64,000 nt of DNA, from NCBI RefSeq assembly GCF_001424945.1, contig NZ_LMCW01000012.1, forward strand, positions 2,642 to 66,641. The letters are read 5' to 3'. This DNA comes from Rhizobium sp. Root1203 (GTDB lineage Bacteria; Pseudomonadota; Alphaproteobacteria; Rhizobiales; Rhizobiaceae). Every line of letters begins with the position of its first letter. The first letter of the stretch is position 1. This document shows, piece by piece, positions 26,973 through 36,517 of the stretch. Below the pieces are notes generated by a model. It did not search any database. It worked only from the letters and a program-made list of their open reading frames with translations, and had not been told where the DNA came from. Both the position numbers and the translations under genes were made by a program.

Positions 26973-29567
26973 ATGGCAAACCCAAGCGGGGACACCTTGC
27001 GGCTGACACCTATTCTGCTTCGAACTTTTCTGTTCCTCTCGCTGGCCGCAGCCGGCGGGAGCCTTGTTTATGCGCAGACGCCGCAGCCGCAACCGGTTCA
27101 AGTCCAACCGCAGCAGCAATCCGCGGAGCCGGCGGCGCTTGCCACGACGGCTGTCGAACAGGCAGCGAAGGACGTCGAGAAGGCCAAAATTGCGCTCGCG
27201 TCCCTGCAGGATGGCGTAAAACAGAATAGCGAAGACGACGATGCGCTCGTAGCGCTGAATGGCAAGGTCGACCAGTTGGGCCGGACCGTCACAGGTATTT
27301 CCAGCGGATTTGGTCCGCGCCTGGATCAGATCAAGGCGCGCCTTGCGGAATTGGGCGATCCACCGAAGGAAGGGCAGCCGGCCGAGGCGGAAATCGTCGC
27401 CAGCGAGCGGAATGCGCTGACAGCCGAACGCGCGCAGATCAACGCCGTAAAGGGCGATGCAGAAAGCCTGTCGGCGGCGATCGGAAAGCTCGGCAACCAG
27501 ATTGCCGAGATCCGCCGTCAGCTCTTTGCAGCGACCCTGCTGCGCCGGACGGACATTTCGGGTTCCGTTCTAAGTGACGCCGCAACCGCATTCGTCCAGG
27601 AGGCCGGCGCTTTCTGGCAGGCATTGGCAAGCTGGTTGGGTTTCGTCCTGAAATTCAAGGCGCTGGCATTCTTCGCGGCGATCCTGATGTCGCTGGCGAC
27701 GGCGCTGATTTTGCTGTCCGGCAGTTACCGGCTGTTTGGGCACTACCTTCAACGCAAGGAAACAGTGGAGCAGCCTTCCTATATCAGCCGGCTTTCGATT
27801 GCCTTCTGGTCGACGCTGATCAGGACGCTTTCGCTCGCTGCCCTGCTCGTCTCGTCTTATTTCTTCCTCAACAGTTTCAATGTTCTGAGGCCGGATATTG
27901 CGCCTGTTGTCGCAGCGCTTTTTGGGGCGATCGGGCTGGTCTACTTCGTCCGGCGATTCAGCAACGCAGTGTTTGCGCCGAAAGAACCGCACTGGCGGCT
28001 GGTCAAGCTGTCCAACCGCGGCGCCAGTTCCATCGGCGCCTGCCTGCTGGCAATGGCTATCGTACATGCCCTCGACTTTTTCTTCGGCAGTATCGGCGAA
28101 GCCATGGGCTCGCCGCTGGTCCTCACCGTTGTCAGAAGTCTGATCGCGGCGCTGATCATCGGCCTGATCCTGATCGCTGCATCGTTCGGCAGGCCGATGC
28201 TTGCCAGGGACGGCGATCCTGACTCCCCCGGACGGCACTGGCCGCGGGGCATGGCGATCATTCTTCGCGTGCTTGGCGCGGGGCTCATCGTCTCGGCATT
28301 GACCGGCTATGTCGGTCTGGCACGGTTCGTCGCCTCCCAGTTGATCGTTACGGGCGCCATTGGCGTCACGACCTACATCGGCCTCTTATCCGGCAAGGCG
28401 ATATCGCGCAACGAAACCTTCGGCGATACCGCTCCGGGACGGTTTATTGCGCGGCGTTTCAAGCTCGGCCCGGTTGCCATCGATCAGGTCGGGCTGCTGG
28501 TGGGCTTCTGCATCTATGGCGTCGCCTTGGCGGTGGGCATTCCGCTGATCCTGCTGCTTTGGGGCTTTCACGTGCAGGATCTGCAGCTGCTTGCCTACCG
28601 GCTCTTCACAGAGGTCAGGTTCGGCGGGATCAACATTTCGCTCGTTGGGATCTTCACCGGCATCCTGCTGTTTGCGGGCGGCTATCTCCTGACGCGCTGG
28701 ATCCAGCGGTGGCTCGACAGCAACATCATGGCGCGCAGCCACGTCGATCTCGGCGTACGCAATTCGGTGAAGACAGGCATCGGCTACCTCGGCGTCGGCA
28801 TTGCGGCGCTGATCGGCATTTCGTCAGCGGGCATCGATCTCTCCAACTTCGCGCTCGTTGCATCTGCGCTATCGGTCGGTATCGGTTTCGGCCTGCAGAA
28901 CATCGTGTCGAACTTTGTATCAGGCCTGATTTTGCTCGTCGAACGGCCGTTCAAGGTCGGAGATCATGTCGTTTCCGGCACGGCGGAAGGCATTGTCAAG
29001 CGGATCTCGGTGCGGGCCACGGAGATCGAGACTTTCCGTAAGCAGTCAATCATCGTTCCCAACTCGGAACTCATCAATGCTTCCGTAGGGAACTGGACAC
29101 ACCGAAACAAGATGGGCCGCTCGGAGATACCAGTCTCCGTGAGCTACAATGCAGACCCGCAGAAGGTGATGGACATTTTGCTGGAGCTGGTGAATGCAGT
29201 GCCTCTTGTACTGCGCAATCCCGAGCCGCATGTCGAGTTCGTGCGTTTTGGCCCCTATTCGCTCGATTTCGAGCTGCGCTTCATGCTCGGCGATATGGGC
29301 GACGGCATGAAGATCAGGAATGAGCTGCGCATTGCCATCCTCAAGCGCTTCAGGGCCGAGGGCATCGAAATTCCGCTTCCGCAAAGCGACGTCGTATTCC
29401 ATCGTCCGCTCGATCCGATTACGGCTGCCGCTGCGGAGACCAAGGCTGCTGCAAACGCCGACGACACTGCCGATGCCGGCGAAGCGGATGAACCGGCGGA
29501 GGACGACGGCAGGGTGCGCCGGTTGCGGAGCAAGGCCGGCGACGGCGGCCGAGACCGGCAGGGATAG
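26973..29567 (+). CDS. Large mechanosensitive channel, MscS family with DUF3772-like domain
   Basis: The 864-residue protein has a signal sequence (to about residue 35), a Pro/Gln-rich linker, a coiled-coil periplasmic domain (about 50-190), roughly ten membrane helices, and the MscS pore and beta domain. The pore region reads ALSVGIGFGLQNIVSNFVSGLILL. The C-terminal tail is acidic and low in complexity. It protects cells from osmotic downshock. It is far longer than E. coli MscS (286 residues) and closest in layout to MscK-like channels. The start has a weak ribosome-binding site. Confidence 0.9.
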   Translation: MANPSGDTLRLTPILLRTFLFLSLAAAGGSLVYAQTPQPQPVQVQPQQQSAEPAALATTAVEQAAKDVEKAKIALASLQDGVKQNSEDDDALVALNGKVDQLGRTVTGISSGFGPRLDQIKARLAELGDPPKEGQPAEAEIVASERNALTAERAQINAVKGDAESLSAAIGKLGNQIAEIRRQLFAATLLRRTDISGSVLSDAATAFVQEAGAFWQALASWLGFVLKFKALAFFAAILMSLATALILLSGSYRLFGHYLQRKETVEQPSYISRLSIAFWSTLIRTLSLAALLVSSYFFLNSFNVLRPDIAPVVAALFGAIGLVYFVRRFSNAVFAPKEPHWRLVKLSNRGASSIGACLLAMAIVHALDFFFGSIGEAMGSPLVLTVVRSLIAALIIGLILIAASFGRPMLARDGDPDSPGRHWPRGMAIILRVLGAGLIVSALTGYVGLARFVASQLIVTGAIGVTTYIGLLSGKAISRNETFGDTAPGRFIARRFKLGPVAIDQVGLLVGFCIYGVALAVGIPLILLLWGFHVQDLQLLAYRLFTEVRFGGINISLVGIFTGILLFAGGYLLTRWIQRWLDSNIMARSHVDLGVRNSVKTGIGYLGVGIAALIGISSAGIDLSNFALVASALSVGIGFGLQNIVSNFVSGLILLVERPFKVGDHVVSGTAEGIVKRISVRATEIETFRKQSIIVPNSELINASVGNWTHRNKMGRSEIPVSVSYNADPQKVMDILLELVNAVPLVLRNPEPHVEFVRFGPYSLDFELRFMLGDMGDGMKIRNELRIAILKRFRAEGIEIPLPQSDVVFHRPLDPITAAAAETKAAANADDTADAGEADEPAEDDGRVRRLRSKAGDGGRDRQG

Positions 29568-29642
29568 TTCCTGGTCGGCGCGTGTGAGAGCGTGACGCGG
29601 AGTTTATCACATAGTATTTTAAGCATGTTTTGAACAAAGTCG

Positions 29643-29668
29643 GAGCGACCCCCGTGGCCGCTTTTTTG
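29643..29668 (+). terminator. Intrinsic terminator after the MscS channel gene
   Basis: AGCG-A-CC pairs with GG-C-CGCT around a short loop, followed by a run of T residues at about 29662-29668. It lies 75 bases after the stop of the channel gene. Confidence 0.65.
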
Positions 29669-29760
29669 TTGGGCTGCCGCGAACATCGATTAATACTTAT
29701 TCAAACCGCTTAATGTACCGATTTGAACCAGGGACATTGATTTCTTCAGAAGGTTTGGAA

Positions 29761-30591
29761 ATGGCGTTTTTGGGTATTTCGGGGATGCAGTATTCCGGCG
29801 GCATGTTTGCAGATGCACGTATTGTCCTGGCGGAAGACTCCAACGTTTTCACTTCGATGATCGGGAGCCGGCTGAAGGAACTCTTCGACATCGATGTCGA
29901 GATCTGCCGAAACTTCGAGGAGCTGCAGCTCTGCTACGACAAATCCACGGATCCGATCACGCTTGCCATTTCGAACATCAACCTTCCTGGCGCGGAGAAC
30001 GGCGAGGCGCTGGAGTATCTGGTCGACCTCAGTATTCCGACGATCGTCTTCACCGGCACCTTTCAGGCCGGCATGCGCGACAAGCTGATGGCCAAGGACA
30101 TCGTTGACTACATCCTGAAGGACAACGTTTTCGCCGTCGACCTGCTGGCGGAATCGATCTGCCGGTTCCTGACCAACCACCGTCACCATGTGCTCATCGT
30201 CGATGACAGCCCAACCGCGCGTGCTCTGCTGTCCAGCCGCCTGAAGCGCTACAACTTCCGTGTCAGCACTGCCGAGAGCGGCTTGAAGGCGCTGGAGATC
30301 CTGAAGGCCAATCGCGACATCGGGTTGATGGTTACCGACTACAATATGCCTGACATCGATGGATTCGAGCTGACGCGGCGTATCCGGGCCAGCATCGGCT
30401 CGCACGAACTGCGGATCATTGGCGTATCGTCGTCTTCCAATCGGCTGCTGTCCGCGCGGTTCCTCAAGGCCGGCGGCAACGACTTCATGCTGCGGCCGTT
30501 CATCGACGAGGAGTTCTATTGCCGCGTCAACCAGAACCTGGATACGCTGTTGCAGATAAAGTCGATGCACACCCAGCAGGCCGTCGCCTGA
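29761..30591 (+). CDS. Response regulator with two receiver domains, first one degenerate
   Basis: The 276-residue protein has two REC domains and no output domain. In REC1 (about 20-130) the acidic pocket is present (LAEDSN) but the phospho-acceptor Asp is replaced by Asn72 (SNINLPG). REC2 (about 150-270) is canonical up to the acceptor (LMVTDYNMPDIDG), although the usual Lys-Pro is Arg-Pro (MLRPF). ATG 29761 has AAGG at suitable spacing. The next gene encodes a related protein with a GGDEF domain, so the pair probably arose by duplication. Confidence 0.85.
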   Translation: MAFLGISGMQYSGGMFADARIVLAEDSNVFTSMIGSRLKELFDIDVEICRNFEELQLCYDKSTDPITLAISNINLPGAENGEALEYLVDLSIPTIVFTGTFQAGMRDKLMAKDIVDYILKDNVFAVDLLAESICRFLTNHRHHVLIVDDSPTARALLSSRLKRYNFRVSTAESGLKALEILKANRDIGLMVTDYNMPDIDGFELTRRIRASIGSHELRIIGVSSSSNRLLSARFLKAGGNDFMLRPFIDEEFYCRVNQNLDTLLQIKSMHTQQAVA

Positions 30592-30803
30592 TACGCCCAC
30601 GAGGCGTGACAGATGTTCGCGTGCGCCGGTGTGCAGGACTTGTAGCGGATGGGTGCCAGTATCAAACCGGCATGTGAGGGTTCGATTTCTGCAATTTGCA
30701 GTGTTGCTGCCGGTTGCCGTCTTCACGTCGAGCGAGCCGTCAGATATCCTCCATGCCGCCGGCAATTCGATTCGAGTTCCGGCACTCAGCGGGGCGGGGC
30801 TGG

Positions 30804-32135
30804 ATGGCTTTTCAGGGAGAAAACAACCGATGGGGCGCGGGGCCGCGTTTTGGCGGCCAGACGATACTTTTGGTTGAAGATTCTCGGATGTTTTCGGCCG
30901 TGCTCTCGCATCGATTCCACGCCGAGCTCGGCCTGAACACCAAGACGTGCGCGTCGCTGAAGAGCCTCCGCGAAGTGCTCGCGCAGGACGGTGAAGCCTA
31001 CACCATTGCTATCGTCGATCTCACCTTGCCGGACTCGCCCTACGGCGAGGCGCTTGATTGTACGATGGAAAATGGCATACCGGCCATCGTATTTACCGCG
31101 ACGTTCGACATAGCGACACGCAATCGGATCATGGAGCGCAGTGTCGTCGACTATGTGCTGAAGGACAGCGAGTTCGCGCTCGACACTCTGGTGGCGGCGG
31201 TTCGGCGCGCGATGACGAACAGGAAGACGCGTGTGCTCGTGGTCGATGACGTCGCTTCGGCGCGACAACTGCTTGTGGAACTTCTCAAGGCGCAGCAATA
31301 TATGGTCGTCGAGGCAAGCAGCGGCGAGGAGGCCTTGTCGGCGCTGCAGACCTATGGCGACATCGAATTGGTGGTGACCGATCACCACATGCCCGACATG
31401 AGCGGATACGAGCTGACGAGGCGGATACGGAAGCGCTTCGGCTCCGACAGGTTGAGGATCATCGGAGTGTCGTCTTCGAGCGACCGGATGCTCTCTGCCA
31501 GTTTCCTCAAGGCCGGCGCCTCGGATTTTCTCTACCGGCCGTTTGGGGCGGAGGAGCTTCAATGTCGTATCGCCAACAATATCGAGACGCTGACGCAGCT
31601 GAAGCAACTGCGGGCAGCCGCTGCACGGGATTATTTGACGGGGCTCTACAACAGGCGTTATTTCTACGACCTTGGCCCCAAGCTTGTCACCGATTGCCTG
31701 CGGCAGAAGGCAGTCTGCTCCGTCGCCATATTGGATATCGATCACTTCAAGCGGCTCAACGACACTTACGGTCACGAAATCGGCGACACTGTGCTTAAGG
31801 CCGTCGCCGACCGGCTGGCGACCATTTTCGATGGTAGCGACAACCTGCTCTCCCGCCTCGGCGGCGAGGAATTCGCTATCCTGTTTCCGATGATGGACTC
31901 CATCGCGGCTACGAAATTGTGCGACGAGATACGTTCGGATATCTCCCGAATGACGGTAACGGCTGACGACGAGGATCTGTCGGTGACGATATCGATCGGC
32001 GTAGCCGAAATCTCGGCCCACGAGACGTTCGACAACTATCTGAACGCTGCCGACCAATTTCTCTATATGGCCAAGCACAAAGGCCGCAATCTCGTCTACT
32101 CCGACGCGAAGCTGACGGGCGAGGCGGCTCAGTAG
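30804..32135 (+). CDS. PleD-like diguanylate cyclase: REC-REC-GGDEF
   Basis: The 443-residue protein has two receivers (acceptors in IVDLTLPD and VVTDHHMPDMSG) and a C-terminal GGDEF domain with the active motif GGEEF (SRLGGEEFAILFP). It makes cyclic-di-GMP from GTP when phosphorylated and dimerised. The usual inhibitory RxxD site five residues before GGEEF reads GSDN, so product inhibition may be lost. The domain order matches PleD (about 450 residues). It follows the REC-REC gene by 212 bases. Confidence 0.9.
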   Translation: MAFQGENNRWGAGPRFGGQTILLVEDSRMFSAVLSHRFHAELGLNTKTCASLKSLREVLAQDGEAYTIAIVDLTLPDSPYGEALDCTMENGIPAIVFTATFDIATRNRIMERSVVDYVLKDSEFALDTLVAAVRRAMTNRKTRVLVVDDVASARQLLVELLKAQQYMVVEASSGEEALSALQTYGDIELVVTDHHMPDMSGYELTRRIRKRFGSDRLRIIGVSSSSDRMLSASFLKAGASDFLYRPFGAEELQCRIANNIETLTQLKQLRAAAARDYLTGLYNRRYFYDLGPKLVTDCLRQKAVCSVAILDIDHFKRLNDTYGHEIGDTVLKAVADRLATIFDGSDNLLSRLGGEEFAILFPMMDSIAATKLCDEIRSDISRMTVTADDEDLSVTISIGVAEISAHETFDNYLNAADQFLYMAKHKGRNLVYSDAKLTGEAAQ

Positions 32136-32149
32136 CCGCCCCGGGTCCC

Positions 32150-33169
32150 TCAGGCTGCGATTGCCTGGCGAGCTGTTGCCATGGTCATCTTGCGATCGGC
32201 GCGCTCCTGCTGTGGCGAGCGGTGATAGAGTTCGCGATAACACTTCGAGAAATGCGACGCGGAGACGAAGCCACAAGCGACGGCAACCTCGACAACCGGC
32301 ATGGAGGATTGGACGAGGAGGTGGCGCGCACGGTCGAGCCTGATCTCGAGATAATAGCGTGCGGGTGAGCGCCCCATTTCCTGTCGGAACAAGCGCTCGA
32401 TCTGTCGGCGCGACAGGCCGGCCCCGTCGGCAATCTCAAGAAGCGACAGCGGTTCGGCCAGATTGCCTTCCATGAGTTCGATAATAGAGAGCACCTTGCC
32501 GTTCTGCACGCCAAGACGGGCGCGCAGCGGCAGACGCTGACGATCATGTGGGCTGCGCACGCGATCGGTCAGGTGTTGTTCACAGACGCGGTTGACGAGC
32601 GTTTCACCGAAATCCTCACCGATCAGGTTCAGCATCATATCCAGCGATGCGGTACCGCCCGCGCAGGTGTAGAGATTGCTGTCCACTTCATAGAGATCGG
32701 CATAGACCTCTGCCTGCGGGAAGGCTTCGGAGAAGCCCGGCAGGTTTTCCCAGTGGATCGCACAGCGCTTGCCGTTCAGCAGGCCAGCCTGTGCAAGCAC
32801 ATGCGCGCCGGTACAGAGGCTGCCCACCGCCACGCCGCGATTGTAGGTTTCGCGCAGCCAGGCGTTGACCGACTTGTTGTTGAACTCCTCGACGTCGATG
32901 CCGGAACAGACCAGCACCATGCTCGGACGGTTCTCGCCGCCGAGATTGCGACGCTCGTCGGCCAGCGAGGTGTTGGCCTCGATTCCGATGCCGCAGGAAG
33001 AATAGACCTTCTCGCCATCGACCGAGGTCAGACGCCAGTTGTAGGCCTGATAGCCGAGCATGCGGTTGGCGATGCGCAGCGTGTCGATGGCTGCCGAAAA
33101 CGGCAGCATGGTGAACTGGGGAACCATGAAAAAGACCAGGGAGCGTTTCTTATGCGGCATCTTGTTCAT
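32150..33169 (-). CDS. GlxA-family transcriptional regulator (DJ-1/PfpI plus AraC HTH)
   Basis: The 339-residue protein has an N-terminal DJ-1/PfpI-like sensor domain (residues 10-190, including GSLCTGAHVLAQAGLLNGKR) and a C-terminal AraC DNA-binding region (LLEIADGAGLSRRQIERLFRQEMG and VVEVAVACGFVSASHFSKCYRELY). Relatives control choline, glycine-betaine or amino-acid catabolism. No target genes lie next to it. It converges with the diguanylate cyclase gene. Confidence 0.9.
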   Translation of the reverse strand: MNKMPHKKRSLVFFMVPQFTMLPFSAAIDTLRIANRMLGYQAYNWRLTSVDGEKVYSSCGIGIEANTSLADERRNLGGENRPSMVLVCSGIDVEEFNNKSVNAWLRETYNRGVAVGSLCTGAHVLAQAGLLNGKRCAIHWENLPGFSEAFPQAEVYADLYEVDSNLYTCAGGTASLDMMLNLIGEDFGETLVNRVCEQHLTDRVRSPHDRQRLPLRARLGVQNGKVLSIIELMEGNLAEPLSLLEIADGAGLSRRQIERLFRQEMGRSPARYYLEIRLDRARHLLVQSSMPVVEVAVACGFVSASHFSKCYRELYHRSPQQERADRKMTMATARQAIAA

Positions 33170-33403
33170 GAGACCATTCCGTGCTCGAGGACGATCGTCT
33201 ATTGGTTGCTTGGAATGCGTCGTTTTGATATCTCAAAAACGACATTGACATGGAAAAATGCGGCCGCAAAGAGCAAATTGCGACATTGCTCAAGTTGATG
33301 TTCGTCAATTGACGATCGGCAGCGACAAAAGTTCAATCGCGATGCGTCGAAAAATACATGTGCCTGAAATTCAAGATTAAAATCCGGGTGGCCGAAAATG
33401 GGG

Positions 33404-33436
33404 AAGGCGGCGCTGCCGGAAACAGAGCGCCGCCTT
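33404..33436 (-). terminator. Hairpin terminator after the small DUF1127-like gene
   Basis: AAGGCGGCGCT (33404-33414) and AGCGCCGCCTT (33426-33436) form a perfect 11-bp stem with an 11-base loop, 26 bases beyond the stop of the leftward small gene. On that strand a short TTCCCCATTTT follows. Confidence 0.65.
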
Positions 33437-33461
33437 CAAGAGGGTCGGTATGTCGCATTCA

Positions 33462-33662
33462 TTACATGGCCTTGCGTTCGTCCGAATCGTCTGCGGAGGG
33501 CCAACCGATATCCTTGCGCATATCGAACGGCATGGACTCGATTTCACGTGCCGCCTGCCACTGATGCCATGCGTGAACGATCTTGCGGGCATAACCTGAT
33601 ACGGACAGATGGAGGTCGCCTGAGGACGACGGCTTGCTGTCTCTATAACTGATCGTGGTCAT
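33462..33662 (-). CDS. Small DUF1127-like protein
   Basis: The 66-residue product has a central helix KIVHAWHQWQAAREIESMPFDMRKDIGW, which resembles the DUF1127 pattern of an Arg/Trp-rich helix followed by Leu-x-Asp-Ile-Gly. Such proteins in Rhizobiaceae are small RNA-linked or phosphate/carbon-response factors. The polar N-terminus is unrelated. Assignment to DUF1127 is by pattern only. Confidence 0.65.
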   Translation of the reverse strand: MTTISYRDSKPSSSGDLHLSVSGYARKIVHAWHQWQAAREIESMPFDMRKDIGWPSADDSDERKAM

Positions 33663-33949
33663 CGCGATTTCCTTTTCTCCTCGAATGACATCTTCTTCAT
33701 GACTACTGATATGGGCCTGTCGTGCTCATCAATCAAACGAATAGAGTTTATGGCTATCATCAATCTTTTTGAATGAATCCCGAGGTCGTCCTGTTCCGAA
33801 ACCGACGGACGCCGACGCCGCGTGCGATGCAAATGATGCCGCCGGTTGCAGGGCCGACCGGCCTTGTTCTGACCGTTCAAAGCACGATGGAGCGCGGTTA
33901 AGTCTTGTGCACATGACCGCACTCTCGCCCGGCCTTCCGGCTCTCACGC

Positions 33950-34966
33950 CTACGACTGAAGGCGCCGCAGTATGCTGCCGAGTTCCGCCACGGCTTGCAT
34001 CGGGGTTGCTGCGGGAGCGGGAGGCGGCGCGAGGATCGTCCCCTGCACGTCGCGTGGCGAGCATCCCAGCACCTGCCGAAAGGCACGGGTGAAGGTGCTG
34101 GCGTCGGAGAAGCAAAACATCTCGGCAAGTTCGGTGGTCGTGAAACGGTTCGTGGGATCCCGCAGCATCCGATAGGCAGCAAGCAAGCGTTGCCTTTGAA
34201 TGTAATGGGACACCCCTTGCAACGGTTCGAACAGAGAATAGAGCGTCGAACGAGATACGCCGATGTCCCGGCAGAGCGTTGCCGGGCTCAGCGTCGGGGA
34301 TAGCAGGTTCATATGGACCCGCTGGCGCGCACGTTCCAGACGCGTCGACGCGATCGATTTGCTGGCCTCTGCCAGCCTGTCGGGCGTTGGGGCGACGCAG
34401 GCGATGATCATCGCCGCAATGGATTCGACCAGGCGCGGAACGTCTTCGGACGCCATTGTGGGGAGCCGTCGCTCGACGGATATGAAGAAATCTGACAGGA
34501 GCGCACCAAGCCCGTCGTCGGGGAGCGTCCCGGAGTGCGTGTCAAGCAAGCCTGCCACCGGGCGCAGGAGGTCGCGCGGAATGAACAATGTCGATACGCT
34601 CGAGTCCGCCGCAGCGCCGCTAAACTGTCGTCCGAGAGATCGAAAATAGACTTGCGGCGAGCCCTCGAGTGCCTCCTCGGTGTGCCGCGCGCTTTCGGGC
34701 AGAACAAAACACCAGTGGTCGAGTGGATCCTTTCTCAGATGTTCCCAGCTGCGGGGTACCAGCGGGCCGGGCATGCGGGATGACGTGAACGCGATGGCGC
34801 CCAGGTCCCATACCTTCTGCTTGAAGGTAAAGGCGTGACGATTGTTCGGCGACAATGACACATCGATGACAGCTGAATTATAGCTACGCCAGGCCTCGAA
34901 CTGATGTTCCTCCGGCAATGAATGCGTATCGAAGATCAGCGGTACAATTCTATTCTTGACGATCAT
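33950..34966 (-). CDS. AraC-family transcriptional regulator
   Basis: The 338-residue protein has an AraC-binding-like N-terminal domain (FEAWRSYNSAVIDV, then IFDTHSLPEEH) and a C-terminal double HTH (LCRDIGVSRSTLYSLFEPLQGV and TTELAEMFCFSDASTFTRAFRQVLGCSPRD). ATG 34966 is used; a TTG three bases earlier is also open. No obvious neighbour target. Confidence 0.88.
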   Translation of the reverse strand: MIVKNRIVPLIFDTHSLPEEHQFEAWRSYNSAVIDVSLSPNNRHAFTFKQKVWDLGAIAFTSSRMPGPLVPRSWEHLRKDPLDHWCFVLPESARHTEEALEGSPQVYFRSLGRQFSGAAADSSVSTLFIPRDLLRPVAGLLDTHSGTLPDDGLGALLSDFFISVERRLPTMASEDVPRLVESIAAMIIACVAPTPDRLAEASKSIASTRLERARQRVHMNLLSPTLSPATLCRDIGVSRSTLYSLFEPLQGVSHYIQRQRLLAAYRMLRDPTNRFTTTELAEMFCFSDASTFTRAFRQVLGCSPRDVQGTILAPPPAPAATPMQAVAELGSILRRLQS

Positions 34967-35153
34967 CAATCCTCTGGTGTTCCGGCAGCATCGCCTTGAG
35001 GCTATTCATAGGGACACTCTGATTGATACTCTGTCAATGTTACATCTGATATCGACTAGGTTCGATGCCTGCCAATTCGCTTTGCCGTTGCTATGGATGG
35101 TGTCGACGCCTCTCAAAGAGAGCTGTGGCTGTACTCAGGTTGCGATGACCGCA

Positions 35154-36329
35154 TTATGCAGTGGCCGCGCCCGTTCGGCGCAAGGCGAAATATTCCCATA
35201 GGGCCACCATGAGCAAAGTAGCTGCGCTGACGATCTGAATGGCAATATTCGTCTGCCACGGCACGACCGCCAGCGTCGATAGCAGGACGACCAGTCCCGC
35301 CAGGTGGGAAAGAGGCAGTTTCCTTGTCGCTGCAAGCTTGAGCCACAGGTTTCCAAGCAGAAAAAGTGCCGGCCCTCCGAGGATTGCGAGAGCATTTTTC
35401 ATGCTGCTTTGCTCGCCAGGATGCGAGAGGGTGAAATCCTCGCCGACGGCTGTGAGAATGATCCCCGCTACGATCGGCAGATGCCCATAGGTGAAAAGAT
35501 TATGGGCAACAGTTTCGGGCGCCGATGTCGCTTCTGCCCTGTCTGCGGCTTTTTGCTGTCCGTGATGAAAGTAGATCCACCACATGAAGCCGGTGATCAG
35601 GAAAGCGCTGCAGAAGACCGCAAAAGTCGTGCTCGATTGCATATGTTCCGCAGCGTTGCGGCCGGTCGTCAGGATCGTTTCCCCGAGGCAAAGTATCACG
35701 AAGAGGGCGCATCGCTCGGCCATATGCTCTCCTGATACGTGCAAGGTCTCGCGAGGCGACCGTCCAAGCCATGGAACCCAATAGCGCGCGGCGGGAGACG
35801 TATATTCGATCAGAAGAGCGATCGCCCAAAATATCACGCGTTCTTCCAGTGCAGCGAATGCGCCTAGAAGCCAGAACAGGCTTGAGACAAGGATCCACAC
35901 TGTAATGCGAAGAAAGGTCAGATACGACGCCCGATCGACCTGTCGAAAAGCGTAGAGAGTGAACAGGGAGCGACCGAGCTGCATCGTGCAATACAAGCCG
36001 GCAAAGGCCTTTCCATGGTCGCCATAGGCCTCCGGAAGTGCAATTGCCAGGAGAACGCCGCCGAACATCAGTGCGAAGAGCAGCAGCCTGACGGCTTCCT
36101 GTTCGGTGTCGAGAAGGTTGGTGACCCATGTGGTGTAGATCCACAGCCACCAGATCGCCAGGACGAGCAAGAGGTTCTCAGCGGCAGTCGCCAGGCTGAA
36201 GTCCGTTGCGAGCGTATGCGACAACTGAATGAGCGCGAACACAAAAACGAGATCGAAAAACAGCTCCGGGAAGCTCGCTTTGGTCCGTTCTGCGCTCTCC
36301 TTGCGAATCCAATTGCTCAAGAGGGGCAT
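35154..36329 (-). CDS. Low-temperature requirement protein A (LtrA) family membrane protein
   Basis: The 391-residue protein has about ten to twelve hydrophobic segments. The N-terminal FPELFFDLVFVFALIQLSHTL and the middle segment GEHMAERCALFVILCLGETILTT are hallmarks of LtrA proteins. The biochemical role is not established. It is divergent from the histidine phosphatase gene. Confidence 0.88.
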   Translation of the reverse strand: MPLLSNWIRKESAERTKASFPELFFDLVFVFALIQLSHTLATDFSLATAAENLLLVLAIWWLWIYTTWVTNLLDTEQEAVRLLLFALMFGGVLLAIALPEAYGDHGKAFAGLYCTMQLGRSLFTLYAFRQVDRASYLTFLRITVWILVSSLFWLLGAFAALEERVIFWAIALLIEYTSPAARYWVPWLGRSPRETLHVSGEHMAERCALFVILCLGETILTTGRNAAEHMQSSTTFAVFCSAFLITGFMWWIYFHHGQQKAADRAEATSAPETVAHNLFTYGHLPIVAGIILTAVGEDFTLSHPGEQSSMKNALAILGGPALFLLGNLWLKLAATRKLPLSHLAGLVVLLSTLAVVPWQTNIAIQIVSAATLLMVALWEYFALRRTGAATA

Positions 36330-36517
36330 CCTTGAGTTCTTTCAGGCCATCTGGAGGCGCGGCCTCGTTTGATCCTGATGCTGTCGGACGACGGGAGGTA
36401 GCGCGCTTTGCAATGCCGGCAATGGGCGGGACGCGGGCTTTGCCGACAATGTTGCCCGGCGCTTTCACGACGTCCATGATGGCAACCGATTCCAATAGGG
36501 ACAATGCGGGACGACCG

